Shown here: positions 12,919 through 23,611 of the stretch, piece after piece
How positions within the stretch are numbered: the first letter of the stretch is position 1
Layout: the number at the start of each line of letters is the position of its first letter
Origin: Eremophila alpestris peregrina
Lineage: Eukaryota > Chordata > Aves > Passeriformes > Alaudidae
Direction: 5' to 3'
Assembly (NCBI GenBank): GCA_009792885.1
Contig: WMCF01000012.1
Span: forward strand, 12,009,099 to 12,073,098
Length of the DNA stretch: 64,000 bases
Translations under genes and position numbers: made by a program
The notes under the pieces: model-generated
The model's input: only the letters and a program-made list of their open reading frames with translations
Database searches by the model: none
What the model was told of the DNA's origin: nothing

Positions 12919-15900
12919 CAGAGAAATTATATTAAGAAAGGTGAATAGAATGGAAATTCACTATTTAAAGTGTCTTTTCTCTGTGGCTTGCCTGATTTTG
13001 GGAATCCATGTTGTTTAGTCTAAATGTAAATTTCTTGTGGCTTCCCTTTTCTATGCAAGAGCTGCTGTTAAGCTGAAGAAGGTCACAGTAAACTTCGCTG
13101 AACCTTAGTTTAAATTCTATAAAACTTACTTACAGTGCTTCAGGGAGGGAGATTATTTTTAGAATAATGTAGAATAAACAATAATCTGTAAGTCTTGTAG
13201 TGCTGAGGTGCATAGAGTAAAATCTGTGAAATTTATAATCCATTTACTACACACACACACAAAATTGTCTTTTGTGTGTGTTTTAGAGCATCACATTGAC
13301 TATGTGTCTGAAAGCCCTGGGACTCTTGACAGTCAAAGATATTTTAAAGTCTGCAAGTGTCAGAAGAACATCGTTTAGGTTCAGTTAAAACAAGAGTACA
13401 TGGTAAAATATGCATAAAGGTGTGCTGGTACACAAGGGATGCTTATTTCAAAATGGATGGAATATGTGAAGGCTCTTGGCTGGCAGAGGCATGCAAGGTG
13501 CTTTGCAAAAATGACATGCACGTGGTCTGTCGGGTAATATAGGTCAGATAACTCTCTTGGTTTATTGAGTATTCCGGTGCACTCTGGTTCTGAGGACAGA
13601 TAGTGGCATGTTAAGCTTGCCAGATGTAAGGCACAGCCAGAACTGTAATGAGAGCTGGGAGCAGGAGTGCATGTGAAAATGAGAGAGCATTTATCTTTTG
13701 GGAGGAACAGAAAGTAAGGAAAAGGAAAATGGGCTAATGCCATCTACTTATAGAAAATAACAGGAAAGGGTACACTTCTCTGCCACACAGGAACCTGTGA
13801 ATTATTGCGTGGAAATGACTGCATTATTTTCTGGACTAATATTTTCTGGACACTAGAAGGATTTCCCACTTCCATCCACAGAAATATATTAATAAGTTCA
13901 AGTCCAAGTTCACATTGACAACACCCAATCTCCCACCCATTCCCCAATTAAAGTATGGACTATATCTTAATATATAAATAAAGCTCACTGTTGGCTTTAG
14001 AGCCCGTCATGCTACACCTTATGGGCTTCCAAACATTGTTAATATCTGAATTTCTGATCTTGCTTCTGCCTTTTGTCTGTCAGATGACACTTACATTTGT
14101 CTAGCACAAGACCCAAAAGACCCCAGTGTGTTCTGTTAAGGTCTTTTTTTATGAGACTCTCCGACGGATTAAGCAGCCATATCAAAGACACAGTTATCTG
14201 TCACAGGACAGAGCATAGGTATTTCTGACAAACAGAATTTGTGCAAAACTGTAAAACAAATTCCTTCTGACTGCATGTAAGAAAAGCAGACATCTAGACA
14301 ATGCCAACTTAACTAAGCATTATTTTTATCTCAGTTTCATAATGATGACAGAAAGTAACTGGGGTTTAGCAGTGAATTTTATTAAATATCTAACATTTCT
14401 CTCATACAGATGGTTTCTCTTTGGAAATGTGTATTATGTCCCTGCTCAGCTTGTGGTCATTATTTTTTAAAAAAATACTATTCTGTCTACCATGATAACA
14501 TAGTCATTATTCTTTTAAAAAATATCTATTTTTGCTAGCTTCTTGTTGTATCATGTTCCTTTAGTTCTAAAATTTACCAGAGATATTTTCTTGAGAGTTT
14601 TCAAACAAATGCCATTTTTTACAGTACACCATGATTCTCCTCTCTTGATCCCATCAGCTGAGTGTTCTTCATCTGGCTGCTTAACCATTAAGATCTAGTA
14701 AATGAATGAGCTACTTTTATGTTCATTTAAAATGCCATGATTTAACAACTCCTGAGTGGGAGACTGTCTTAAATTAACTGACTGTTTTTCAAGACCTAGC
14801 TGTGACCATCCCTACATTTTTGAATATTCTGATGAAAATTCTCTAGGTTTGTCTTTTACTAAGAGAGGATTCATGCACAAAAATAAAGCCACAACAATGT
14901 GAATGTGAACTACAAATTGAAGAATTTACCCTTCTCCTCTATATTTGGAAAATTTTAATAAAGAATAAATGGAAATAAACAACAATTCCCTTTTGAAAAT
15001 AGGGTATATAAAAATGTTGCAAGCATTTAATTTCTTCTTTAAGTTCAAATTAAAGGCAAGGCTTACAGAAGTTAAATCAAAAATGTCTGATGTTATTTGG
15101 TGTTGACTGGTGACCAGAGCAAAACTGTTAGCTATTTTTTTTCTACTTCTGAGAATGTACTGGCAATTATGAACTTAACTATATAAGTCCCAGAAAACAA
15201 TCTGTATTTATATCTATCCAAATGCCTCGACATGTTGTCAAGTTCTAACCCCAGCGGGCATCTGAGCACCACCCAGATGCCCCTCCACACAAATATGTTG
15301 CATTCTTATTGGAACACATCCTGTAACATATAAAATAATCAAAGGACTTGCAAGGTAGGGGTACTGACAAATTCTCTTGATTTTGTTTACAAGAAAGGAG
15401 TGATGCTGGTGCCCTGTTGTTAGGCAGTGGTATCTGTTTCTAAACAAACCCTTACGTATTTTGGTCTACTCTTCCTCTGTAAATCATTAGCTGAAACTTG
15501 ACTTCAATGTATGTAAATTTTATTTGAATAAAGCTTGCTTTCATTCATGTCAGTCCAGCAATGAAATAATTATGAATTGCATAAACTTAACTCTATTTTG
15601 GACTTGAGCTATCAAAGGCTTATTCACAATTCAGTTTGGGTTTTTCCTGTGGCAATTACTCCCTTCTGGAGAGCAATACTGTGCACAGGAAAGGGTCTTC
15701 AGCTGTATTGGTGTAATAGTGAGAGCAGGATAAAAAATTAACCTGTCAGAAAAGGAAAACAGCAGCAAAAAATGTCCACGATGCCATTGTATTCGCTATG
15801 CTGGCTCAATGCATTCTTATTCCAGACTACATTGACCTTACTGAAGAATGATCTTCGCCAGTTTCTGTGACACTTTGCCAGGTCTGAGCCTTAGCTGGGG

Positions 15901-16410
15901 AGGAGGATGGTGCTGATTTAGATTCCAGAATATTCAGTCAGTCTGCTTCACTCTGCATTACCCTGCATGTACTGTATCTAATCTGTTACTTTGGAAGGGC
16001 CTGCAGCTGCTGTTAAGTGATTTATCTCAAGTAACCTCTGTGCTATGACAGCTCTGAGATACTAGATGGTCCCAGCAGTGATAAGAGCAGCCACACTCAG
16101 CACAAAGTGCACAACTGCATATTCATGTCGATGTGGGGTTTGCCAAATAAAATCTGCAATGCTGTGATTAATCAGACAATTTTTTTCATACATAAAATTC
16201 ATTAAGAGAACAATGCAATCTTTAATATCTTTCAGGGTAACATAAATGTTATTTCATGAATGGGCATAAATTTATAAAACATAAAGAAAAAGAGGGAAAA
16301 GTTTCATTTTTTTTTTGTTAAACATGTTATTATTCAAATGCAGAGGTTTGTACTAGGAAAATTGATCTAATTTTATTTTCCAGCCTTGAGATATATCCTT
16401 ACAGCAACAA

Positions 16411-16475
16411 TGTGAAATAAAGCATTATTGGTTGATATTCCAGAGATCCATAATGCTTGAATATGTTATTTCACA
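16411..16475. other. 65-nt bulged hairpin (inverted repeat)
   Basis: Outer arms TGTGAAATAA (16411-16420) and TTATTTCACA (16466-16475) are perfect reverse complements. Inner arms AGCATTAT (16421-16428) and ATAATGCT (16450-16457) are also perfect. An 8-nt bulge (16458-16465) interrupts the 3' arm only. Beyond a one-base bulge, GG/CC continues the stem, leaving a loop of about 16 nt. Arm length is near 20 bp in total. It could be a short non-autonomous element, a pre-miRNA-like hairpin, or chance. Confidence 0.7.
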
Positions 16476-17063
16476 CTACACACTTATTTTTTGTGTATTT
16501 CATATCTCATGACCATGTTAAAATAACTTTTACAGCATTAAAAAAATCCTTCCAAAGTTCTTAAATAAAATAAAATGCAACATATGTTTAAAAGGCACAT
16601 GATGATAAGAAGATACTAAAAAATTCCTGACTTCAACTATAAAAAAAAATATTAACAAACAAATAGTCCAGTTTTCAATATGTCTGAATTCCCAAAAGAC
16701 AGAATTTTTTTTAGCTGAGTTGAAGCACATGTAAGGGATGGCTTATGGTTTATGTTACTTCAGCAAATGAAAGAATCAGTTTTCCCCTTAACTAAAAGTA
16801 CTGAATCTACTAATGTATCTGTTCCACCAAAACTAAATAGACCTGTCCAGGTTTCTGGGAAAGCCTATCCTTGCAACATTAAATGTCAAATTATGCTGTA
16901 AATGACACTACATGTGTGAATGGATTAATAGCATTTACAAATGAGCTGAAATTATACTGAAGTCTTTCCAGGAAGGATCATTTGGACTTTGAACTGATAT
17001 TTAGACCAGGGAAGAAATTTACATTTAGCCTTTCATTGAACATCAAACCTCCTTGCTTTCAGA

Positions 17064-18042
17064 CTTCATTGATGACTGCACTGGACATACATGGCAAGGT
17101 TTTGGTGGCAAGGGGCTGCAGAGGTGGCATTTGTGAGAAGATGCCAAAAGCTTACACTGTGTCTGAGACAGACAATGCTGGCTAGCTCCAAGAGGGGCTG
17201 GCCAAGGATAAGATAAGTAACACCACTGCAATAATATGATTTAAGAAGGGTGAAAATATTTCTGTGAAGCAGCAGCTGGAAATGTGGTGTGAGAATATCT
17301 GAGAGAAACAGCTCTGCAAACATCAAGGTCGGTGCAGAAGGATCAGGGAAGGGTGCTCCAGGCACTGGAGCTGAGATTCCCCTGCAGCCTGGTGAGGAAG
17401 GGTGCCCACCCTGCAACCCATGGAAGTCCATGCAGAAATACATATGCACCTGCAGCCTGTGGAGGAACCCCATGCTGGAGCAACAGAATGGGCTGTCACC
17501 CCATGGAAAGACCTCACTGCAGAAGGTTTGCAGGCACGGCTTGGGACTCTGCAGGGGGTTTGCACTGGAGCAGTCTGCTCCTGAAGGGCTCCATCCTGTG
17601 GAAAGAGACCCACACTAAAGCAATTCCTGGAGGACTGCCTGCCATAGGTGGAACCTGCACAGGAGAAGGGGAAGAATGTGAGGAAGAAGAAGCACCAGGG
17701 ACAATGAACTGACTGCGACCTTCATTGCCTATCCTCCTGTGCCACTGTAGAAAGAGAAATAGTGAAATTGAGAATGAAGTTGAGCTTGAGAAGAAGGGAC
17801 AAGGAGGGGAGGAATATGTTTTTAGATTTGTTTTTACTTCTAATTACCCTACTCTGGCAATAAATTAAATTAGTGTTTGCAAGTCAAATCTGTTTTGCTT
17901 GTGACAGTAAATGGTGAATGATCTTTCCCTGTCCTTATTGCAACTTTCTTGTTTTATTTTCTCTCCCCTGTCCAGCTGAGGATGGGGAATGATAGAGCAG
18001 TTTAAAGGACGTTTGTCCTCCAGCTAGTGTCAACCCACCAGA
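17064..18042 (+). mobile_element. Solo LTR, ERVL-like avian family
   Basis: A plus-strand LTR of roughly 1 kb belonging to a large avian family. Landmarks in order: 'catggcaaggttttggtggcaagg' type start at about 17090; a core of degenerate repeats built on 'cccatgctggagca' and 'gcagcctgtggag' (17380-17640); 'aactgactgcgacc' (17706-17720); a polyadenylation signal AATAAA at 17859-17864 within 'gcaataaattaaatt'; then 'ctcccctgtccagctgagga', and an end at 'tcaacccacca' near 18040. The GC-rich repeated core makes long open frames on both strands (17289-17712), which are not genes. The left boundary is approximate and no clear target duplication was found. It is related to, and opposite in orientation to, the LTR at 10717-11496. 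Confidence 0.8.
17859..17864 (+). terminator. LTR polyadenylation signal AATAAA
   Basis: AATAAA inside the R region of the LTR at 17064-18042, in the same orientation. It is intact in sequence. Whether it is used is unknown. Confidence 0.6.
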
Positions 18043-19683
18043 ATATCTTCAGCAAAAAATCTGAAATAGGAAACTAAGTTTTAGTTAAAGTTTAATACAA
18101 ACCTACAGTCAGTTTCAGTAAGGTGGTTGTACCTGTTGGTACAACAAAGATGCAATAACTTTAAATCTGAAATACTTAGACAAAGAAGCAGAGTTCACAA
18201 ATGTCTACAGGCTTTCTTTACAGATAATGGAGAAAAACCATGCCCATCAAGAAAGCCAGTGCATTAAATGAAGGATATAACTTCAAGGAAAGAAAATGTA
18301 TGTTTAAAATCATGTTGATATCCTGAATTTAAGCATCCCCTGCAGTAAGCATCTACATGGAAATAGAATTTGCAACTTAAATCTGCTTTTTGATTACTTT
18401 GTCACAATTTGTGAAACAAATGTCTCAGCCACTGTGTGAATCAGTTGCCTTTAAACTTCTGTATGTCCAGGTCTCAGTTTACAAATGTATCAGTATACAA
18501 ATTCTATTCTGCATCAGTCTGTTTGCAGTGATGAATATTTTTGTCACAGAAGTGTGATGACACATCTTTTTCTCTTTGGTCTTTCCACTTAAAAATGCTG
18601 CAGATTATTTACCTCATTCTCATAAACGTGTATATTCAAAAATTGCGATAAATTATTTGATCTCTTTCAGCAGCATTTGCAGAAAAGAAGTGATTATGCA
18701 TAAATCCACTTGCTAAAATGATGAAACCATACTTGCATATTTCAACAAATTAACTGACTTCTTCATTGGTGTCTAAAATGCCCTCTAAATAAAAACATTT
18801 TTTGAAATTAAGGTGTTTTAACTGTAGCAGGCTGAAAATTCCTTTTCTGTCATCCTTGTGTCACCCATCACTTTTTTTCTTTTTTCTGGCAGAATTACGT
18901 ATACAGCAATCATTATTGTTAATTTTAAAGTTAGAGTGAGCGAAAACTGGATAAAGAAAAGTCAGTAAGTAAATGGGACTGCATAGAAAGTGGTGTGAAT
19001 TGAATGTCTGACTTGTAAGAGGTTTCATGCCAGACATCTGTGGCTCAGTCTCTCTAGTTATCCTACTAGTTCAGGACCCTTGTCAGCTTTGTTCATGTAC
19101 ATTTAGGTGATGAATACTTAAACAGAGAATTTCAGTATTGCTTGGTAGTGGTAAAAAAGGCTAAGTTTTGTTGTTGTTGCATCTGTCAAAAGACACTAGA
19201 TACCAACCCAAACTGCAGTATCATTTATTTCTGCATATACATGCATTTAAAGTTTAGATAAAGTGAATTGTTGCAAAGATGCTCTGCTATAAATTATAGC
19301 TGACAGTGGAAGTGATTAAGGCACATAGTTTGATTGCATGCATTAATCTCTACAACTTTCATCAAGTCTAATTTAATTACCCACAGGTATAAGTTTCTTT
19401 TTAATTTATTAGCTTTGTCAGTAATCAGTTGCAGTGTATGCTATTACTTGCAAAAGGTGAAACCCATCTATATTCTTGGAAAAATCAGAAATTGAACAGC
19501 AAACCAAAGAAAGATAAGAGTCATAGCAATCAAGTGTACAATAACAAACTCACATGTGAAATGAGACTATATATTTTATCAGAAAAGACTGACAGATGTC
19601 TTGATTGAGACTGGGGCACGCTCCCAGGAAAAAAATATTTGAGAAACCTGAATCATTTTCAGAATGTTGAAACAGCTGCTGTT

Positions 19684-19717
19684 ATTAGAATATAACTAAT
19701 ATTAGAATATAACTAAT
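19684..19717. repeat. 17-bp tandem duplication
   Basis: Two identical copies of 'attagaatataactaat', at 19684-19700 and 19701-19717. Simple recent slippage or duplication. Confidence 0.9.
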
Positions 19718-19825
19718 ATCCTTCTCAGGTGTCATCAAACATGTAGATTTATATTTTTTTTACTAATTTTATGCCAATATTTGGACCTGGCTATTTGTTA
19801 TATTGCTGATAGTGCTGTCTCTTCC

Positions 19826-19845
19826 TCATGATCAAGTGATCATGA
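19826..19845. other. Palindrome with 9-bp arms
   Basis: TCATGATCA and TGATCATGA separated by AG. Short perfect inverted repeat; no function assigned. Confidence 0.75.
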
Positions 19846-20148
19846 ACATAGATGTTAATTTTAATAGACTACTATTAGGACCCAAATATTCAGCATGGAC
19901 ATAATTTTAGATCTCATATACATGCTATCATGCTATGCATGTTATCTTGAATTTTCTTTGCAATGTAGATCAGATGCTTTAAGAATTTTTGTACAACAGA
20001 AGTGTACTCTGTTGCATTTGTAGACAGTAACATTTGCAAGACTACTCAGAAGCACTGTCCAGTCAGTCTTTTGAATTTAATGTTATACAGTCTCATAAAG
20101 ATCCATGTATTTTACTTACAAAATCCCTAACCAAAAGGAAGATTTGCA

Positions 20149-20352
20149 GGGGTTTGAGGTTTGGGGAGTGTGTGTGAGGTTTCTTTTGGTGTTTTATTGT
20201 TTGTTTGTTGGGTTGGTGTTTTGGTGGGGTTTCTGTTTGTTTTTTTAAACTTAATTTGGTTGGTTTTGTTTTTGATTTTGATTTTGTTTTCTTTGTTTTG
20301 GTTTGAGGTTTTTTATTTCTCTGGTTTGGGGATTTTTTGTTTGTTTGTTTCT
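20149..20352. repeat. Long G/T-rich low-complexity tract
   Basis: About 200 bp almost devoid of C, and mostly of A, on the plus strand, with TTTG, GGTTT and TTTTGATTTTG motifs. An open frame at 20161-20373 coding for Leu/Val/Phe-rich sequence is a by-product of the composition. It is the longest of three similar tracts in the window. Confidence 0.85.
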
Positions 20353-21161
20353 CTATGCATTCTATTCTTCTAATAGTATAGACATACAGTATTTAATGTC
20401 TTTTGTTATTAAAATGCATTTTAATTGTGATTAAAATATTGGGAAGAAGATTGGTTAATGTTATTGATTGTTTCCACAATGACATGGAAAAACAAGGGAA
20501 ACATAAATCATTTTGTACTAGTATGTATGTAACTGTCCATATCTTTGAGCCAAACTCTGTTTCCTTTAGGTCAATTCATAAAATTTCATACTGTGAAAGT
20601 CCTCAAATAAATGTATTGCTGACAGAGGAATTACCTCTGTTTTTTACATAACTCAAGAATTTTTAGTGCTTACTGGCCCTTAAAGAATGCACAGTAAACC
20701 ATTTCAAACAAATATCATGTTGAAAAGATACACAAGGGAAATAAAAGAGTCTTCTTAAATTGCACAGTACATGCAATTATTATTAAACTTGTTTAGTGAA
20801 ACATGAAAATAAACTGCTTACTCGTGTCAAATGGATTTAATTACTGCACTAGGTGTCAGACAGAAACAAGCCTTCCTATGAATTAAATATGTTATACTCC
20901 TATGGCTATAAATTTAAGAAAATATTTTTTAATCTAGTGCATGTACATTATTAGTGTTGATGAGAAATAAGTGTGGTAGCTCCCAGTCTCTGGGAAAAAG
21001 TACAGCTAATTAGGACTTGCAAAGGAGTACATGAGTGTATTCTATGGCATGCCAAACTTCATAAAAGAATATACAGCATGATTCTAGAGTAATGCACACA
21101 CAAGGGCTGAATGGAAGGTTTCAGTATGAAAACTGTATACAGACAGCAAGTAGTAGGGAGT

Positions 21162-21189
<28 letters not shown>
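21162..21189. repeat. (TA)n microsatellite
   Basis: Uninterrupted TA repeat of about 14 units. Seen directly. Confidence 0.95.
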
Positions 21190-21194
<5 letters not shown>

Positions 21195-22283
21195 GTTTCT
21201 TTCTTTACTCTTTTTTTCTTTAATAAAGACATTATGCTATGGAGCTTGCTCTAAAAGTGTTGTTACTTTCTGTGAGACTAAAGGGTGGTGAGCATTTTGC
21301 CAGGCGGAGTGAGAAAAGAGCAGTTCCAGGAAGGTGGAAGACAGGCTATCAGGCTATTCCTCTGTTACAGCTCAGAAGGCAAATCCAAGTGGAAGTGCAG
21401 AGAAAGGTGCCATGGGGCCAACAAGAATTCATACTGGACAACCAAATTAAAGAAAATATTCATCAAAGCCAAAAAACTCATTTGGCCTAGGGTCCTGCTA
21501 CATACAAAGAGAATCCATAAGTTCAGAACAAGAGATAGAAAGTGTAAAATGGCTAAAACCTGTGAATGGACACAACCATTCTCAAACTGAAAATCAGCAT
21601 AAGACAAATAAAAGTATATGGTAATGAAGGTTCTTCATAAACCCATACAATCCGGTAATAATTTGTGTGTCTATATTTTTCAGCTGTTACTATTTCATGC
21701 AGAAAATTACTGCTGCATTGGGAGACCAAAAAAAAGAAAAAAAGAAATATTGCTTATTCATGATAGCTTTTAATACTTCTAATCAATTTACAGAAGTAAA
21801 CTTGCAATAGAAGATGTTAAGAGACAACTTTAAAGCTACCTGAACAAGAAGTTAAAATGTTTATATTGATTGGCATAGCAATTAAAAGCCAATATATGCT
21901 ACAATAGCTATTCTGTTCAATTTCTCCATTTAGTCTACATGTCTAAATCCATTATCTTTAAGCCACCATGGATTATGTGGGTTTTATAATGCTACACTGT
22001 TAGCCAAGAAGGTTTTTCGCAATTCAGAGATCTTCTCTTTATCTCTTTTCCTTTCTTGTCTGTACAGAATGTTGCCAGGAGCGTTGTGGGTTTTATTCAG
22101 TATTAAATCAGTATTAATTAAAGGCAAATAAGGAGGGATAATGAAAATAAAGGTGAGGGGAGAGGAAAGTTTAAGTCGTGTTTTAAACTTTGCAGTATCA
22201 ATGAAATAAATAAACAAACTGTTCAGCCAGACAATAGAGTTTTGAGTTTACAATCACAATTATCTCACTTTTTGCTCTCATAT

Positions 22284-22691
22284 TGTGCTGGTTTTGGCTG
22301 CAGTAATTTTCTTCACACTGGCCAATATGGGTGCACATTTTGTGTTTGTGCAGAACACTCTAATGACAACAAGAGATATTTTTATTTTCTCTGAGCAGAC
22401 CTTTTCTCTGAGCAGAGCCAAGGCCTTTTGTACTGCCACACTGATGAGGAGACTGGGGGTGCATGAGATATTAGAAGGAGAAACAGACTGGACAGGTGAC
22501 CACAACCAACCAAAGATGATATGACATCATGTTTGGCTTGTGTATGCAGCTTTTGCTTTCCATATTAATCTGTCTCTATCTCAACCTGTGAGTTTTCTAC
22601 CTTTTACTCTTCTGATTCTGTCTCACTGGTAGAGGAGTGAGAAAAAGGCTATACATGGGTCTTGGCTTCTGGCTATGGTTAAACCATAACA
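22284..22691 (+). mobile_element. Solo LTR (TGTGCTGGTTTTGG family)
   Basis: Begins TGTGCTGGTTTTGG at 22284 and ends GGTTAAACCATAACA at 22691, giving TG...CA termini. Internal landmarks fit a very common avian LTR family: 'aaggccttttgtactgcc', 'gaggagactgggggtgca', the 'gatatgacatcatg' region, and 'tcaacctgtgagttttct' followed by 'cttttactcttctgattctg'. At 408 bp it is shorter than relatives. The segment between the promoter region and 'cttttgctttcc' is deleted, so the expected TATAAA box is missing. No obvious target duplication. The same broad family is at 46221-46782 and 48119-48660. Confidence 0.85.
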
Positions 22692-23165
22692 GGTGTAGAT
22701 AAGGTTGAATGTATGAGGACAGTATAAAGAATGGAATTTTTACTCTTCAGAGATCAGAAATGGACAACAATTAAGAGCCAGAAGAAACATTGCTTATTGT
22801 ATCAAGTTATTCCCTGTTTGCCAGGGATGGGGTTAGATTGCTGTCTTGGGTTGCAATGCAAGATGTAACCAAATCTATTCTATTGCTATCTGTTGAAACT
22901 GGCTGGGGAGGTGTTTTTTTTCCTTTATCTCTTCCATGACCCATTCCTCATAACTCTGGTAGGGAGGAGGAAGGTGTCTTCTGTTAATAACCCAGCTGTT
23001 AAAACCAGCTGGGGTAGGGTTCTTTATCTCTTCCATGACCCATCCTCCCTCCGGGGATATCTGCTGTTAATGGGCATTGAGTCTCACTGCATGACTGATA
23101 AAATTACACCATCCCTTTGTGAGATTCTCCACCCAGCGGGAAGAGCCAAACACTCCCATCTGAAT

Positions 23166-23171
23166 AAAACC
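23166..23171 (+). terminator. LTR polyadenylation signal AATAAA
   Basis: Within 'tgaataaaacc' of the LTR at 22842-23611, same strand. Confidence 0.6.
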
Positions 23172-23403
23172 TGAGAGTCAGAACACCAGGACAGCCTGTT
23201 TGCACTTGGACTCCCAGAGGAAGACTGGACCCATCTCGCCACCACCGGACTTTCAGAGGAAACCTACACCCTTCTACAGGATCGTCTCTGCTCCAACAGA
23301 ACCACATCTGTCACTCCAGGAGGAGTTAACTGGACTGCTACCAACACCCTGGCCAACAGGGTGCAAAGTCATATTCTGACTCTATCAGTGTTTTATTTTT
23401 TTA

Positions 23404-23410
23404 NNNNNNN
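23404..23410. other. Assembly gap (7 N) inside T-rich LTR segment
   Basis: Seven N bases flanked by poly(T). The position inside a T homopolymer region of an LTR suggests an unresolved homopolymer rather than a biological boundary. Confidence 0.95.
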
Positions 23411-23611
23411 TTTTTTTTTTTTTTTTTGTACTACTACATTTTAATTTTTAATATTTCTAGTAAAGAATTGTTATTCCCATTCCCATATAATTGTCTGAAA
23501 GCCCCTTAATTTCAAATTCATAGTAATTCGGAGGGAGAGTGTTTACATTCTCCATTGCAAAGGAGGCTCTGCCTTTTCTCTGGCAGAGACCTGTCTTTCC
23601 AAACCAGGACA

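Larger units (their letters stand above)
11497..17063. other. AT-rich non-coding stretch, no gene seen
   Basis: I see no supported gene. Contents noted: a G/T-rich low-complexity tract at 12159-12231, a 20-bp perfect palindrome at 12899-12918, a short (CA)n at about 13250, and a bulged hairpin at 16411-16475. The 120-codon minus-strand frame at 13381-13743 has no recognisable domain or start context. Confidence 0.55.
18043..22283. other. AT-rich non-coding stretch with low-complexity tracts
   Basis: No gene supported. It holds a 17-bp tandem duplication (19684-19717), a 9-bp-arm palindrome (19826-19845), a G/T-rich tract (20149-20352) and a TA microsatellite (21162-21189). The stretch about 19240-19460 is rich in TAAT cores and could be conserved non-coding DNA, but I cannot test that here. 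The frame at 21239-21590 has no family match that I recognise. Confidence 0.5.
22842..23611 (+). mobile_element. Solo LTR (TGTCTTGGGTTGCAATGC family)
   Basis: A 770-bp LTR with TGTCTTGGG at its start and CCAAACCAGGACA at its end. It contains an AATAAA polyadenylation signal at 23166-23171, a GC-richer central part, and a T-rich part that holds the 7-base assembly gap at 23404-23410. Sequence is well preserved compared with the neighbouring LTR. Flanks ATTGC before and ATTGG after look like a 5-bp target duplication with one mismatch. Internal retroviral genes are absent, so a solo LTR formed by LTR-LTR recombination is the likely origin. Family recognition is from memory of passerine repeats; ERV class is not assigned. 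Confidence 0.85.

Noticed and set aside
17289..17712. Overlapping frames of 96-135 codons on both strands
   Set aside because: They fall in the GC-rich repeated core of an LTR, where stop codons are rare by composition.
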